The notes: a model not told the origin generated them from the sequence alone. A stretch of 64,000 nt of DNA from CAWAHD01 sp963781785 (GCA_963781785.1 CAWAHD010000001.1:2294001-2358000); one strand, 5' to 3'; positions 36,680-47,315 are shown, counted from the stretch's first letter. A program made the numbers and translations.

Positions 36680-37963
36680 TTATTCCGTCCGCAGCGCCTC
36701 GACGGGGTCGAGCATGGCGGCGCGGCGGGCGGGGTAGACGCCGAAGATGATGCCGATCGAAACGGCGATCAAGAAGGCGATGATCGGCGAACTGGGCCGG
36801 ATCACCACGGGAATCCCCGAAAAGTACGACACCAAGGGTGGCACGGCGATGCCCAGGAGCACCCCGATCAGGCCGCCGGACGCCGACATCACCGTGGTCT
36901 CGATCAGGAACTGCTCGACGATGTCGCGGCGCCGCGCGCCGATGGCGCGGCGGATCCCGATCTCGCGGGTCCGTTCCGAGACGGTCGCCAGCATGATGTT
37001 CATGATTCCGATGCCGCCGACCAGTAACGAAATACTGGCGATCGCGCCCAGGACGAGGTTGAAGATCCTCTGTGTCGCCTCGGCACGTTCAAGCAGCTCC
37101 AGGGGAACTGTGATCGCGTAGTCTTTCTTGGGGTGGAACTGCATGAGCACGCTCTCGAGCGCGGCCGCAGTCCGCTTCACGTTTGCCATCGAATCCACGG
37201 TCACCGTGATCTGGGAGAGCTGGATCCGCTCGGCGGTGAAGGTGCCCTGTTTTTCGGACTCGAGGATGTCGCCGAAGCGGGCGCGGTCGGTGGTCAGCGG
37301 GATGTAGACATCCTTGTTGAAATCCTGGGCGGCGAGGCTGCTGCCGGTGCCGGCTGACGGGGCCCTGTACGACGTGACGCCGATGATGCGAAAATAATGG
37401 TCTTCGCCGATCCGGACCGCCTTGTCGACGGGGTCTCCATAGGGAAAGAGCAGCTCGGCGGCCTTGGTGCCGAGCACGGCCAGATTGGCCCTGTAGAACA
37501 CGTCGGTGTCGGTAAAGAATCGACCCACTTCCATGGTCTGGCCGGTCAGCTTGATGAAGTCGGGATTGACCCCGACGATCCGGCCTTCGATCTCCCGGTC
37601 GAGGTGGCGGACTTTTTTCTTGTACTCGCGGATTGGCGTCGCACCCACGACCGTGGGAATCGTCGCGACGATTCGTTCGAGGTCATTATAGGTCACGCCA
37701 AAATTGAAGACATAACTGTCCGTATTCTGCTGCTTGCTCGGGTTGATCTCATCGGACGGTTTCTTGCTGGTGATGATGACGTTGGTGGCACCAAGCGAGG
37801 CGATCTGGCGCTGGGCCTCGACGCTGGCACCTTCGGCGATGGCGAGCATGGCGATCACGGAGGAGACGCCGAAGATCAATCCCAGGATGGTCAAGAGGAC
37901 GCGCAACTTGTGCAAGGTCAGGTTGCGCATCGCCAGCAGGATCGCGTTATAGAGGCGGTACAT
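36680..37963 (-). CDS. FtsX/MacB-type ABC transporter permease
   Basis: 427 residues with the MacB/LolCE topology: a first helix (LRVLLTILGLIFGVSSVIAM) preceded by an amphipathic start, a large periplasmic domain (about 50-280) and three C-terminal helices (LVLGAIASISLLVGGIGIMN, a second at about 350 and FLIAVSIGIIFGVYPARRAA). SERTREIGIRRAIGARRRDI is the coupling region of the family. It lacks the ATPase domain of MacB and no ATPase gene is adjacent. Last gene of the efflux set, 58 bases after the adaptor gene. Probably exports a peptide, lipid or drug-like compound. Confidence 0.9.
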   Translation of the reverse strand: MYRLYNAILLAMRNLTLHKLRVLLTILGLIFGVSSVIAMLAIAEGASVEAQRQIASLGATNVIITSKKPSDEINPSKQQNTDSYVFNFGVTYNDLERIVATIPTVVGATPIREYKKKVRHLDREIEGRIVGVNPDFIKLTGQTMEVGRFFTDTDVFYRANLAVLGTKAAELLFPYGDPVDKAVRIGEDHYFRIIGVTSYRAPSAGTGSSLAAQDFNKDVYIPLTTDRARFGDILESEKQGTFTAERIQLSQITVTVDSMANVKRTAAALESVLMQFHPKKDYAITVPLELLERAEATQRIFNLVLGAIASISLLVGGIGIMNIMLATVSERTREIGIRRAIGARRRDIVEQFLIETTVMSASGGLIGVLLGIAVPPLVSYFSGIPVVIRPSSPIIAFLIAVSIGIIFGVYPARRAAMLDPVEALRTE

Positions 37964-38021
37964 TTTGGTGGGATCTTCCAGTGGGTCTCGGCCGCTCTAC
38001 CTGATTGGGACTCAAGAGGGC

Positions 38022-39548
38022 TCACGGAGCGGCGGCCGGCGCCGTTGAGGCCGGTTCCTGGGTCTTGGAACCTTCAGTCAATTGTTTCTGGTCGTCAAGC
38101 TTGAAGAAAGCGGCGGCGCGAGACCGGGCGTCGAGAGTAACCTGCTCGCCTTCGCTGACCCCTTCGAGGATCTGAACGTGGGTCTCGTTGTTCTCGCCGA
38201 CCTTGACCTTGCGGACGTCGATCTTTCCTCCCTTCTGGACAAAGGCGAAGAAGTCGCCCTTGTGCTCGGAGACGGCCTGTACCGGCACCAGGAGCACGTT
38301 GTCGAGCTGGCCCACCAGGACTTTGGCTTCGGCGGTCATGCCTGGCTTGACTTCCGCGCCCTTCAAGTCGTCGAGCTTGACGACGGTGGGGTACTGCTTC
38401 ACGCCGCCGGTCATCCAGGGGCGGGTTGAATCGGCGAGCTGCGAGACGCTGGTGACGGTGCCGACGAACAGGATGCTGGGGAACGACTCGATGCGGATCT
38501 CGACCTTCTGGCCAGGCTTGATCTTCTTGATCAGCGACTCGTGGATGTTCAGCTTCACCTGCATCTTGGTCATGTCGGGCAGGCTGAAGATCCGCTGGTG
38601 AGAGTAAACCGAAGCTCCTTCACGGATTTGGCGGCTGGAGTCGTACCAGTGGTCGTTGGCGTAGGCGACGATGCCCTCCTGGCCGGCGGTGATGAGTGTC
38701 TTCTCCTTCTGCTTGAGGAATTCGGCGAACTGCTGCTGTTCCAGGTCGGCGGTGGCCTTGGCGGCCTCGACTTCGCTGGTCGCCTTGGACAACTGCGCCT
38801 TCAACGTGGCCACGGACTGTTCGATCTTCTTCTCCGCCTGGTCGGCCTTCGAGCTGAACTCGGTCGTCTTCTTCTTGTATTCGTAGGTCTCCTTGACCTT
38901 GAGCTCGAGCTTGGAGCTTTCATAAAGGAACTCGGTCTGGGCGACGGCGGCCTCTTGAATGACCACCTCCTGCTGCGACTTGAAGCCTTTCTTCATGAGC
39001 TGTTGATACTGCTCGAGCTTGTTCTTGGCTTCCTTCAAGTCCTTTTCCTTCAAGCGAATCTCGCCTCTCTGCTTGGTGGTCTCGGCCAGGTAGTCTCCTT
39101 TTTGATATTTCTCGAGGTCGAGCTTGGCGAGCACCATCTCGACCTTGGCGGCGATGATCTCGCTCTCGGCCTTGTTGCGCTGGATTTCGCGCTCCTGCTG
39201 CGTGGTCTCGATCTTGGAGACGGCTTGCTTGACCTTGATGTCCTGCTGAGCAATGTTCTTGTCGATCTCCGACGAGTCGAACTTGCAGACGATGTCACCC
39301 TTTTTGACTCGGGTTCCCTCCGGGACGAGGGTGATGATCTTGATCTCCTTGGCGTTCAACTCACAAATGCCGTCGACGGTGACACAGCTCTCGAGGTTGC
39401 CGCGTTCGGTGACGGTGATCCGGAGCGTGGCCTTGCGGGCCGGGGAAAGGAGCGGAGCGTCAGCGCCGGACGAGCTGGTCCACGATGAGAAGATGCCCGA
39501 GTAGCCCAGGGCAGCCAGGACGCCCATGCCACCCAACACGCCCAGCAC
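38022..39548 (-). CDS. HlyD/MacA-type periplasmic adaptor (membrane fusion protein)
   Basis: Adaptor linking the permease to a TolC-like channel. N-terminal helix (VLGVLGGMGVLAALGYSGIF), split lipoyl region (LVPEGTRVKKGDIVCKFDSS), a very long coiled-coil hairpin (about 110-300, with KEAKNKLEQYQQLMKKGFKS) and beta-barrel parts (GQKVEIRIESFPSILFVGTV, VKPGMTAEAKVLVGQLDNVL). The frame is open to 39929, but the first 127 residues would be Pro/Ser/Thr-rich and antiphase to the conserved end of the TolC-like gene, so GTG 39548, just after that gene's stop at 39571, is taken as the likely start. No strong ribosome site is seen there, so the start is uncertain. Confidence 0.85.
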   Translation of the reverse strand: MLGVLGGMGVLAALGYSGIFSSWTSSSGADAPLLSPARKATLRITVTERGNLESCVTVDGICELNAKEIKIITLVPEGTRVKKGDIVCKFDSSEIDKNIAQQDIKVKQAVSKIETTQQEREIQRNKAESEIIAAKVEMVLAKLDLEKYQKGDYLAETTKQRGEIRLKEKDLKEAKNKLEQYQQLMKKGFKSQQEVVIQEAAVAQTEFLYESSKLELKVKETYEYKKKTTEFSSKADQAEKKIEQSVATLKAQLSKATSEVEAAKATADLEQQQFAEFLKQKEKTLITAGQEGIVAYANDHWYDSSRQIREGASVYSHQRIFSLPDMTKMQVKLNIHESLIKKIKPGQKVEIRIESFPSILFVGTVTSVSQLADSTRPWMTGGVKQYPTVVKLDDLKGAEVKPGMTAEAKVLVGQLDNVLLVPVQAVSEHKGDFFAFVQKGGKIDVRKVKVGENNETHVQILEGVSEGEQVTLDARSRAAAFFKLDDQKQLTEGSKTQEPASTAPAAAP

Positions 39549-39570
39549 GCGGGTGACGACCGCCCGTCGT

Positions 39571-42394
39571 CTACGACGGCGGGCGGACGGGAGCGAAGGG
39601 ACTGGCAGCGGCCGGGGGGGCCGGTGCGGGTGCGGCTCGAGGTCGAGGTGTGAGATTGGGAGCGGGGCCGAAGTCGGAGGGCTTGAGGGGGGCGTCGTCG
39701 TCGTAGCGATCCGTAGCGGCGTCGGGAACGCGATTGGCTCCTCCGCCCGGCTCGACGTCGATGTAGAAGGTGCTGTCGGAAGCGACGCCGGGTGAGAGGT
39801 CGGGCATTCGTGCGGGAATGGTGAGGCTGAAGGCTGGGGCGGATTCGGCATGTCGAAGGGCGATGTTGATGGCAGTCTGGTCGTTTTCATTAGTCCATAC
39901 CCCGTTGGAGTCGATGTCCATGAGATCAAAGTCGCGATAGAGGCTCATCCGGGCCGTCTCGTACGAGATCCAGGTTGAAATCAAGGAGTTGCGGGCGCTC
40001 AAAACGCCATTGAGCGCGTTCAGAAGGCTGAGGGTGACGGGCTGCGCTGCGCATCGACGGGAGTGCGCACCGAGTACTCAACCTGCTCGAGCTGGTGCGC
40101 CGCGGTGATGACCTGCTCGCGATAGATCTCGAAGTTGCGGCGATTGAGCACGAGATTACGCATATCGAGACGAATCTGCTGGACGACCGTGTCGCGGGCC
40201 AGCATGTAAGCACGGCGGGCGCGCTGATAATTGATCTGATCGGCGCGATACTGGTTGCGCTCCGCCCGGCGGTTGATCGGCGCATCAAACTGAAGCCCGA
40301 ACGTCTGGATGCTGTTGGCTGCGTCGAATCGGAACAGGCCGCCGTGGTTGGGCGCCTCGTTCCAGTTCCCGTTGTAGACGAAATTCAAGAATCCCCGGAG
40401 CTGGTTGGCGTCGACTTCGACAGTGCGCCAGGCATCGGTAACAGCCGCCAGGGCATTCTGGAGATCGAGGCGATTGCCCAGTGCGATCTGGATTCCCTGG
40501 TTGACGGTGAGGTCGACCGCGGGAAGCTCGATCAAGAACACGCGCATCTGGGTCTGCACCACCGAGACCTCGGAGAACCGGGCACGGAACTCCTTGCCGA
40601 CCATGTCGCGCAGGGCTTGCGTCGCCTCCTGGAGCGTGCCCGTGTCCAGTTCGGCAAGCAGCACCGTCGGACCGCCGCCGAGCGCCCGCCGAGCCCATTC
40701 GTTGGCGAGTTCGCCTGGAGCCCGGAGATATAGCTCGCAACATCGGCCTGGTTCTTGTCGATCACGTCGTCAGTCGTCTCGAGGGCTTGCCGGAGCTTGG
40801 TCGAGAGCTCGTACTCTCGGTCGACGATTTGTTTCTTGTGGCCGCCTTCAGGTCCCGAGAAATCTTGTTTTCGTGCCGCAACGACCTTCTTCTGCCACTT
40901 GGCCAGCTCGCCAATCACTTGGTCGTGGATCGCTTCGAGCTCGGAGAGCAACGACAGTAACTGCCGGGCCGCGCAGATTAACTGGGCTCGCGGCAGCCCC
41001 TTCTCTTGCAAGAGCGAGACCAGGAGGGCCTCGGTTCGTGTCCTCATGCCGTCGAGCCGCTCGTCATTGAGCTGGAACTGGTCGAGGGTCGAGTCGTCGA
41101 TGCGGACCTCGACCTCGGTGGGCAGGCCGAGGTTGATCTTGAACGAGTCGAGCGTCGTTTGGAGGGCCGCTTGCGCCGAGAGAAGCTGGGTTTCCGTCTG
41201 CTGATACTGCAGCGCGAGCTGGTCGACTTCGAGTGCACTGCGCAGTCCCGCCGCGGCCTCCGCCTCGTAGATCCGCAGGTTCTGGCGGATCGTCTTCATG
41301 TTGTTCTCGGTATTGCGAATCGTCTGGAGCTGGCTCAAGAGGCCGAGATAACCCGACGCCGAACCGTACTGAGAGCCTCCAAAGCCCGTCGTGACCAGGC
41401 TCACGTAGAACTGGCGGCGAAACTCGGCAAACGAGCGGAGCGTGTACAGGACGTTTCGTTCCTGGACCGACAGCGCCTGGGTGACGATCCGGGCCCACGC
41501 CCCCCGGAGGAGTGGCTGCACGAAGCTTACCGTCAAGTTGGGAGAGATGACCTGCACGCCCTTGTTCGAATACTCAAACACGAGGCTATTCGCCAGGTTG
41601 ACCAGGAGCTGTCCGCCTGACATCAGGTTCAAGAGGAAGCCGTTGGCGGCGGCCACCTGGAGCTGATTGTTGAGGTTGGGCGGCGGAGCTGTCGTAGTGG
41701 CCGCGGCTCCCAGAATGGCCGCGGTTCCCGCGGTCGTCGAGCCGGTACCCGAGGAGGTGGACCCCGGCGACGTCGTGCCGGAGCTCGTGGTCGGGCTGTT
41801 CGACGTCACACCCGAGGCGGTCAAGGGTGCGTAGAACAACCCCCAGTTGCTGTAGCCCTGAATCATGAACTGAAACCGTGCCAGGGTCAGTGTGAGCGCG
41901 GTCAGATAGAGGTTTTCGTAGGCGAACTGGTAATCGCGGCTGTTGATCATGCCGATTCGCATGATCGAATCTTTGCTCAAGAGGATCTTGCCGTCGGATT
42001 CCAGAGGAACGTACGGCTGCCAGGACAGGTCCTCGATGGGGGTGGTGCCGCGATTCTTCCAGCCGCGGTACTCCCAGGGAAACCGCGCGGAGACCTGAAA
42101 TTTCCGGGCGGCGACCTCATCGGGGACGATCGGCACGTGGTTGGGGTCGTTCAGATCGGCCATCCGCGATTTCGGAGCGGCCTCGACCGGCCGCTCCGGC
42201 ACGCGCCAGCGCCAGTCAAAGCCGCGTTCCTTGAGGATGTGGTAGACGTCGTTGTCGGCGTAATCGTGGTAGTACCTGCGGGTGCAGCCGGCGGCTAGAA
42301 GGACGGCGCAGAGCGCCGCCAGCCGCCACCGTGCGATCGCCGTGAAGCGCACCGTGCCGCGAACGCTCCCACCAGTCTTCGGGATCGTTCCCAT
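39571..42394 (-). CDS. TolC-family outer membrane efflux lipoprotein, frameshifted twice
   Basis: About 940 residues. ATG 42394 starts a lipoprotein signal (LAALCAVLLAAGCTRRYY). The first part includes RFQFMIQGYSNWGLFYAPL and a Ser/Thr-rich insert. TolC-type helices are clear: LQVAAANGFLLNLMSGGQLL, SFVQPLLRGAWARIVTQALS and ALEVDQLALQYQQTETQLL. Near 40670 the frame shifts to VLLAELDTGTLQEATQALRD, and near 40045 again to VTLSLLNALNGVLSARNSLI, a strong match to the last TolC helix. It ends with a Pro/Ala-rich tail at TAG 39571. First gene of the efflux set. It is larger than Escherichia coli TolC (about 490), with a coiled insertion in the middle. Confidence 0.82.
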
Positions 42395-42936
42395 TCGACT
42401 TTCGCCTGGCCGATCTGGCTCGGAGAACAGGGCTGTCGCCCCGGAAGTCCCCCGTTCATTCTGACAGAGATGGCTGGCGGATTCTATCGCAAAATGACAG
42501 TTGTACAAGACCAGTCGTCGCGGTACGTGAACGCCGGTTCACTAAAGGCTGCCGTAACCTCGTCATTTGGGTGAGGCGACGGGCAGAAAATCAGCAGCAG
42601 AGCCGTGGTCGCGTCTCTACCAGCCCGAAGCACGAGCGCGGGACGCTGAGCGTGGCCAGCGCGGCGTGGAGTGATGACAAGGCGGCATTAGCCGACCCGT
42701 CGGCACAGTTTTGACGGTGGCGTTTTTGTTGCGCTGGATCAAACGACGGCGCGAGCCCCGGATCCCTTTCCCCCCCTCGCGAAGGGGGGGGCAGGGGGGG
42801 TGTGCCCGGAGGTTCGGACAACAAAGCGCGCGACGGCAATGTTCCTGGCGGTGCCGCGACCACCCCCCCTACCCCCCCTTCGCAAGGGGGGGAAGAGGGC
42901 GCAACGAATAGGGGAGAGCCGCACCGGCAGAAACAG
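42395..42936. other. intergenic with an inverted G-rich repeat pair
   Basis: No gene. It holds the promoter side of the TolC-like gene and, at 42728-42900, a direct and an inverted REP-like unit. The frame-crossing proteins here are Arg/Pro-rich and repeat-derived. Confidence 0.6.
42728..42925. repeat. inverted pair of G-rich REP-like units
   Basis: Direct core at 42770-42791 (CCCCCCTCGCGAAGGGGGGG) with left flank AACGACGGCGCGAGC, and inverted core at 42873-42892 (CCCCCCTTCGCAAGGGGGGG) with right flank AGGGCGCAACGAA. About 80 bases lie between, including CGACGGCAATGTTCCTGGCG. The flanks recur at 48.4 kb and 50.0 kb respectively. Confidence 0.83.
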
Positions 42937-42965
42937 AGAGAGCCAAGGCATAGCCTTGGCTCTCT
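42937..42965 (-). terminator. intrinsic terminator of the DUF1559 gene
   Basis: GAGAGCCAAGGC and GCCTTGGCTCTC form a perfect 12-base stem (13 with the flanking A-T pair) around a three-base loop. On the minus strand it is followed by TCTGTTTCTG. It lies about 55 bases after the DUF1559 stop. Confidence 0.8.
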
Positions 42966-43020
42966 TGCGAGGTTCGAGTTTGTCAGTTGCGTGAAGGTTT
43001 GCAGGCCCTTCGACAAGACC

Positions 43021-44130
43021 TCAATACTGGTCGGAGCTGATGACTTCGTTGCCGTTGCGGCTCGACAAAGCCTGGTAGACGCCGACGAACTGGCCGGGAG
43101 TGAAGAGGAAGCCGCCGCTGGCATCGCGCGACAGGCCGCGCGGGTAGCCGTTACCGCTGCCGCCCGGGGCGTAGTTACCGGAGGTGCTCCCGGTGTTCTG
43201 GATCTGCCAGCAGCTTACGGAGTCTTTGATGAACCGGACGGAGCCGTCGCAGAAGCCGAAGTTGGCACCGCCGGGGTGGAAGCTGGATGCCGAGGCGACA
43301 TAGGCATCGGGACCGCTGTCCAGGCAGCAGAAGTCAGGGATCTTGTTGAACGGGTTCATCGGGAAGAACGTGGTGAACATGGTGTCACCGTAGTTGCCCG
43401 AGGTCCACCAGTTCCAGCAGTAGATATCGGCACCGGGGAATTTACCGTGAGCGCGTTCCGAGGAGAGCATGGTGTTGCTGGTTCCGTCGGTGACGCTCTG
43501 GAGCGGGATGGCGCTCAACATGAAGATCACGCCGTTGGTCTGGGTGTCGGGGTATCCGGTACCGAACTGGCAGGCGGCCGCGGTGACCGACGATGTAGCG
43601 GTGAGGCCGTACCACTGGAACCACTCGCCCGTGCAGGCGGCGTACGAGCTGTAATACATCGTGAGGGGAACCGCCATCACGCTCCCGGCAGGGTAGGTGT
43701 ACTGGAGGTTGGTGATTACCGAATCGCTGGGGCACCAGAGCATGGTTTGGCCGAGCGCCGAGATCGTGGCATTCGAAGATGTGTACATGTTGACCATGAA
43801 GTTCATGGCGTTGTACACGTTGCCCTGCTCGAAGTACTGCGACATTGCCACGAACCAGCTTCCGCTGGTGTAGCAGGCGTTGGCCGCCTCAGGATTCATC
43901 TGGTACATGATTCCCTGGGGAAACACGTTGTTCGCGCTGATGTAGTTGTGGGTCGCGATGCCGATTTGCTTGAGGTTGTTGGTGCACTGAATGCGGCGTG
44001 CAGCCTCGCGAGCCGACTGGACCGCGGGCAGCAAGAGCGCAATCAGGACCGCGATGATCGCGATGACAACGAGCAACTCGATGAGCGTGAACCCAGGCCG
44101 CACGCTCTTACCGGTGGGACGCAGCTTCAT
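43021..44130 (-). CDS. DUF1559 protein with pilin-type N-terminus
   Basis: 369 residues. A type IV pilin-like prepilin segment (PGFTLIELLVVIAIIAVLI) is followed by LLPAVQSAREAARRIQCTNN, then a DUF1559 beta-rich body and the C-terminal H-X9-DG motif HPGGANFGFCDG with SVRFIKDSVS. Planctomycetes carry this family in great numbers; members are processed and exported by a pseudopilin route, and their exact job is unknown. The gene follows a small lipoprotein gene by 79 bases on the same strand and has its own terminator. The protein ends with a short SNRNGNEVISSDQY tail. Confidence 0.95.
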   Translation of the reverse strand: MKLRPTGKSVRPGFTLIELLVVIAIIAVLIALLLPAVQSAREAARRIQCTNNLKQIGIATHNYISANNVFPQGIMYQMNPEAANACYTSGSWFVAMSQYFEQGNVYNAMNFMVNMYTSSNATISALGQTMLWCPSDSVITNLQYTYPAGSVMAVPLTMYYSSYAACTGEWFQWYGLTATSSVTAAACQFGTGYPDTQTNGVIFMLSAIPLQSVTDGTSNTMLSSERAHGKFPGADIYCWNWWTSGNYGDTMFTTFFPMNPFNKIPDFCCLDSGPDAYVASASSFHPGGANFGFCDGSVRFIKDSVSCWQIQNTGSTSGNYAPGGSGNGYPRGLSRDASGGFLFTPGQFVGVYQALSSRNGNEVISSDQY

Positions 44131-44209
44131 GAACGAACTCCTTCAGGTTGAGAAAACAAACGAACGATGACAGACTCGAAAAACGTGACTCATTCGAGGC
44201 GGAAAGCAC

Positions 44210-44455
44210 TCAGTGGCCCGGTGCCCCAGCCAGGGCCTTTTGCTTGATGTTCCCCGTCGTGATCCCCTTGCCTCTTACGCCCTTCGCCGCTTGGTTCGCC
44301 GTGGCGTTCTTGTCGAGGTATTCCTTGACCGCGGCCTTGCTGCTGGGAGCGGTGCCATAGTCGGACGAGCACCCAAGGAACGAACAGCCGCCGGCGACAC
44401 CCAGGCAGACTGCCATCTTGAGGGCCAACTGCGAGGCTTCATGACGAAGTATCAT
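44210..44455 (-). CDS. small lipoprotein next to the DUF1559 gene
   Basis: 81 residues from ATG 44455 with an export signal (ALKMAVCLGVAGGCSFLGCS); the modified cysteine is either the one in AGGC or in FLGC. The rest is short, charged and Ala-rich (KAAVKEYLDKNATANQAAKG). Small lipoproteins of this kind often sit beside DUF1559 genes in planctomycetes, which suggests a joint role; this is from general knowledge. The frame extends to 44524 but the added part is Arg-rich. Confidence 0.7.
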   Translation of the reverse strand: MILRHEASQLALKMAVCLGVAGGCSFLGCSSDYGTAPSSKAAVKEYLDKNATANQAAKGVRGKGITTGNIKQKALAGAPGH

Positions 44456-45278
44456 CGAACCTGTATCTCCTCGTGGATCAAAGCGTCGCGGACGGAACAG
44501 CAACACTGCTGATCTTCTCATCAACCGAATGCTTCAACCACCGAAATAGAGCGTTGTCATTCCCAGCGAGAGTCGCAATCCCTCAATCCGCGTCTCGATC
44601 CCGATGAGGCGGTCGCCATTCTCAGACTTGTAACGCAAACTCGATGCCGAGTGACGCTCGACCGCGCGCCGCGGCCGCGCAATTCACGGCGTGTGGCAAC
44701 AAAACGGGACTGCCCGATAGCAAAGCCACGGATGCCGAAGTCGAATCTCCATCAAATGTATATCACATCGAACAAAGATGACCAGCGACTCCTACTCGTA
44801 AAACCGCCAGCTTGTTTTGTCCTGCGGAACGACTGTGCGAAAGCCTGTCCGGAAAGCGTTGGATAACCCGTGCGGGACGTCAAGCCGGCCCCTTGCCTGG
44901 AACGCTTCTTGCCGATTCATCGGAGCGCGAACTCATCTCTTGGATAAGTCGCAAGTAGCAGCGTTCCCTTCGAACGAGAAATTTACAATAAGAATTTCGA
45001 ATGATGTCGTCAAGGTGGCACCTAATTCGATTCAGTGAATTCCTTCGTCCTGATTTTTGCGAAACTCTTTGAATGATTTCGGACTGCACGGCCGAAAGCC
45101 ACCGTTTTCTCGCCCAAGCCGCGCGTATTTGAGGCACTCTTGATCGAAGTTTGTGCACCGGAGGTCAGCGGCCCGTGCGGCTCGAGCCGGTTCTAGCCTC
45201 ATCGGGCCAACGGCGCAGCCACGAGCGAGCCCGAGTTGTCACTTCCCACAGGTTCTGCCGTTTCGATGACGTTTGCGC
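44456..45278. other. intergenic, somewhat A/T-richer, no gene seen
   Basis: No supported gene on either strand. The stretch 44740-45060 is lower in G+C than its neighbours and probably contains the promoter of the lipoprotein/DUF1559 pair. Short frames here have no recognisable content. Confidence 0.5.
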
Positions 45279-46127
45279 TCAGGTGCCCGGCGATTGGAGG
45301 AACGGCCTGAGAAACGCTGCGGCTTTCGGGACGGCGACCGCGGCCACGTGGCTGTGCCGGCTCAGCTCCACATGGATGGCTCGCGTGTAACCGATGTCCC
45401 AGAGAGCACGGAAGATCGATCGAAAATCCATCGTTCCGTCTCCAAACATCAAGTGCTCGTGAACGCCCTCGACCATATCTTCAATATGGATGTTCACAAT
45501 CCGCGATCCCCATTTGGCGACGAGGGCGGGGATGTCGCCTTCGCTCGAGCAATGGGCATGGCCGAGGTCGAGGGTCATTTGAAAGAGTGGGTGTCCGATC
45601 CGAGCGTCGAGCTGGGCAAATCGGGCGAGTGTATCGATGAACATGCCTGGCTCGGGCTCGAAAGCGAGCGTCATGCCGGCTTTCTCGGCGTGGTCGAAGA
45701 CCCGGCGGATTTCCTCCGAAAGCCGCTCCATGCCCTGGGTTTCGTCGACCGGACAGGGGCAAGCTCCCGACCAGAGCGAGACCGATTCCGCCTGGAGGGT
45801 ACTGGCCAGGTCGATGGCCCGGCAGAGAAAGTCCCGGCGGAGGGCGCGCCGTGAAGGATCGGGATCCATCAGGGTCGGGTCGTGCTTCTTGCGCGGGTTC
45901 AGCAGGTACCGAGCGCCCGTCTCGATCACCCGGGACAGGCCGTGGCGATCGAGCGCCGCCTTGACCAGGTTGACCTGGCGCGTCAGCGAAGATGGGTCGT
46001 CGTAGGGGTCAAGTGCGCCGGCGTCGAGAGTGATGGCGACGCTCTGGTAGCCTTCGTCGGCCAGAAACGCGATAGCGTCGAGCAGACGGTGGTGCGCCAG
46101 GCCGTTGGTATTGTAGCCGAGTCGCAT
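45279..46127 (-). CDS. TIM-barrel sugar phosphate isomerase/epimerase family protein
   Basis: 282 residues of the xylose-isomerase-like (AP endonuclease 2) TIM-barrel superfamily. Starts MRLGYNTNGLAHHRLLDAIA; conserved strands include LAFEPEPGMFIDTL (Glu ligand), FQMTLDLGHAHCSSEGDIPA (Asp and His ligands), VNIHIEDMVEGVHEHLMFG and FRALWDIGYTRAIHVELSRH. These carry the divalent metal site. ATG 46127 is chosen at the family start. It is the last gene of a minus-strand group with UbiA, a second TIM-barrel protein and inositol-3-phosphate synthase; this resembles the isomerase of Ebo clusters. Substrate unknown. Confidence 0.82.
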   Translation of the reverse strand: MRLGYNTNGLAHHRLLDAIAFLADEGYQSVAITLDAGALDPYDDPSSLTRQVNLVKAALDRHGLSRVIETGARYLLNPRKKHDPTLMDPDPSRRALRRDFLCRAIDLASTLQAESVSLWSGACPCPVDETQGMERLSEEIRRVFDHAEKAGMTLAFEPEPGMFIDTLARFAQLDARIGHPLFQMTLDLGHAHCSSEGDIPALVAKWGSRIVNIHIEDMVEGVHEHLMFGDGTMDFRSIFRALWDIGYTRAIHVELSRHSHVAAVAVPKAAAFLRPFLQSPGT

Positions 46128-46242
46128 CAGACTGGCGGTCCCGTTGATTGTGAGAAGGCTGGCGCTGCCGCAGTGCTTGGTCCTTCGCTGCGGACAGAAG
46201 GTTTTTTCCTGGGTTGCGCCTTGGGTGATTATGCGGCGCTCT

Positions 46243-47152
46243 TCACGTCGCGTACAGCCAGCGGGCGAGGAAAAACGCCGGGAACCAGAGCAGCGCAACC
46301 GGCCAAGCGGCCTCGGGCCCGCGGACGGCGGCGATGAGCCCGACGTGCAACCAGACGAGACTGAGGATACCCGTCTTGACGCATTTCTGGATCAAGGCCG
46401 GCGTCGGCTGACGGATGGCCCGCGAGGCGGCCGCGCTCAGTGCCAGCGCAACCAAGGAAAGGACGAGCAGGCCTTCGAGGGGGATGAGCGGCCGCTCCGC
46501 GTCTGGATGCGGGAACCGCCCGGGCGACAAGGCAATCGCCGCTAGCCCCAGAGTGGCCAGGAGCTGGATCGCCAGTCCGAGCACGAGGCCGCCGCGGCGG
46601 CCTCCTTCGGTTTCCGACCGGCTCACCACGGTGATTCCCGCCACGTAGAGGCCGTAAGCGAGGGCGGCATACCAGCCGAAAGGGCCGGCCAGCGTGGGGA
46701 CGTGCGACATACCGAGCAACAGATTCAGGCCCCGGCAGCTTCCCATGAAAAGCGGGCCCAACCAGGTGTGTTTGATGCCGCCGTCGTACGCCAGAATGAC
46801 GACAGCCAGGGCGGCGGCCACGCAAAGGCTGGCACGGGAACCGCTCGCGGCGGCCAGCGCCGGTCCGAGCGCCAGCCCGAGGCCGCCCAGCCACGCTGCC
46901 GCCGATTCTCGAGATGCGCCCGGATGGGAGGGGCCGGCCAGGCCGCTCGCGGCGATCGATCGCGAAATCGAAGACGTCGTTGAGTGCAGTTCCCGAGGCA
47001 TAAAGCACCATCGACGAGCTGGCCAGAAGAAGCCAGCTCGAGGGCTCGGAGAGCGAGCCCCGGGCCAGCAGCCAGCCGGCCAAGCTGTCGGCCGCGGCGG
47101 TGAGGACGTTGGGGAGCCGGATCAGTTGAAGCCAGGCGACGACGGTTTTCAA
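46243..47152 (-). CDS. UbiA-family prenyltransferase (EboC-like), frameshifted
   Basis: About 303 residues. TTG 47152, eight bases after GAGG, starts KTVVAWLQLIRLPNVLTAAA. The first Asp-rich motif NDVFDFAIDRRERPGR is clear and ends with PLPSGRIS; the frame then shifts near 46909 to ESAAAWLGGLGLALGPALAA, continues with YDGGIKHTWLGPLFMG (second motif) and four further helices to ALLWFPAFFLARWLYAT. Removing one base joins the frames. UbiA proteins move polyprenyl groups onto aromatic or lipid acceptors in the membrane. The neighbours suggest the EboC branch; the acceptor is not known. Confidence 0.8.
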
Positions 47153-47315
47153 GAAAAAGGCCTCGGTCAAGTGGGCTTGGCGAAGCGGTTGCGAGGCCCG
47201 GCCGCAGCGTGTGATCCACCGGATCGGACAGATCGGACGGATCACTTGCGGCGGCCGGCCTGGTTTCTCAAGCCGGAATCGATGACTGTCGTCCCACGCA
47301 ATTCTGCGGTCTTGC

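Noticed and set aside
39549..39929. N-terminal extension of the adaptor protein
   Set aside because: The 127 added residues are Pro/Ser/Thr-rich and lie antiphase to the well-conserved C-terminus of the TolC-like gene, which is the true coding frame here.
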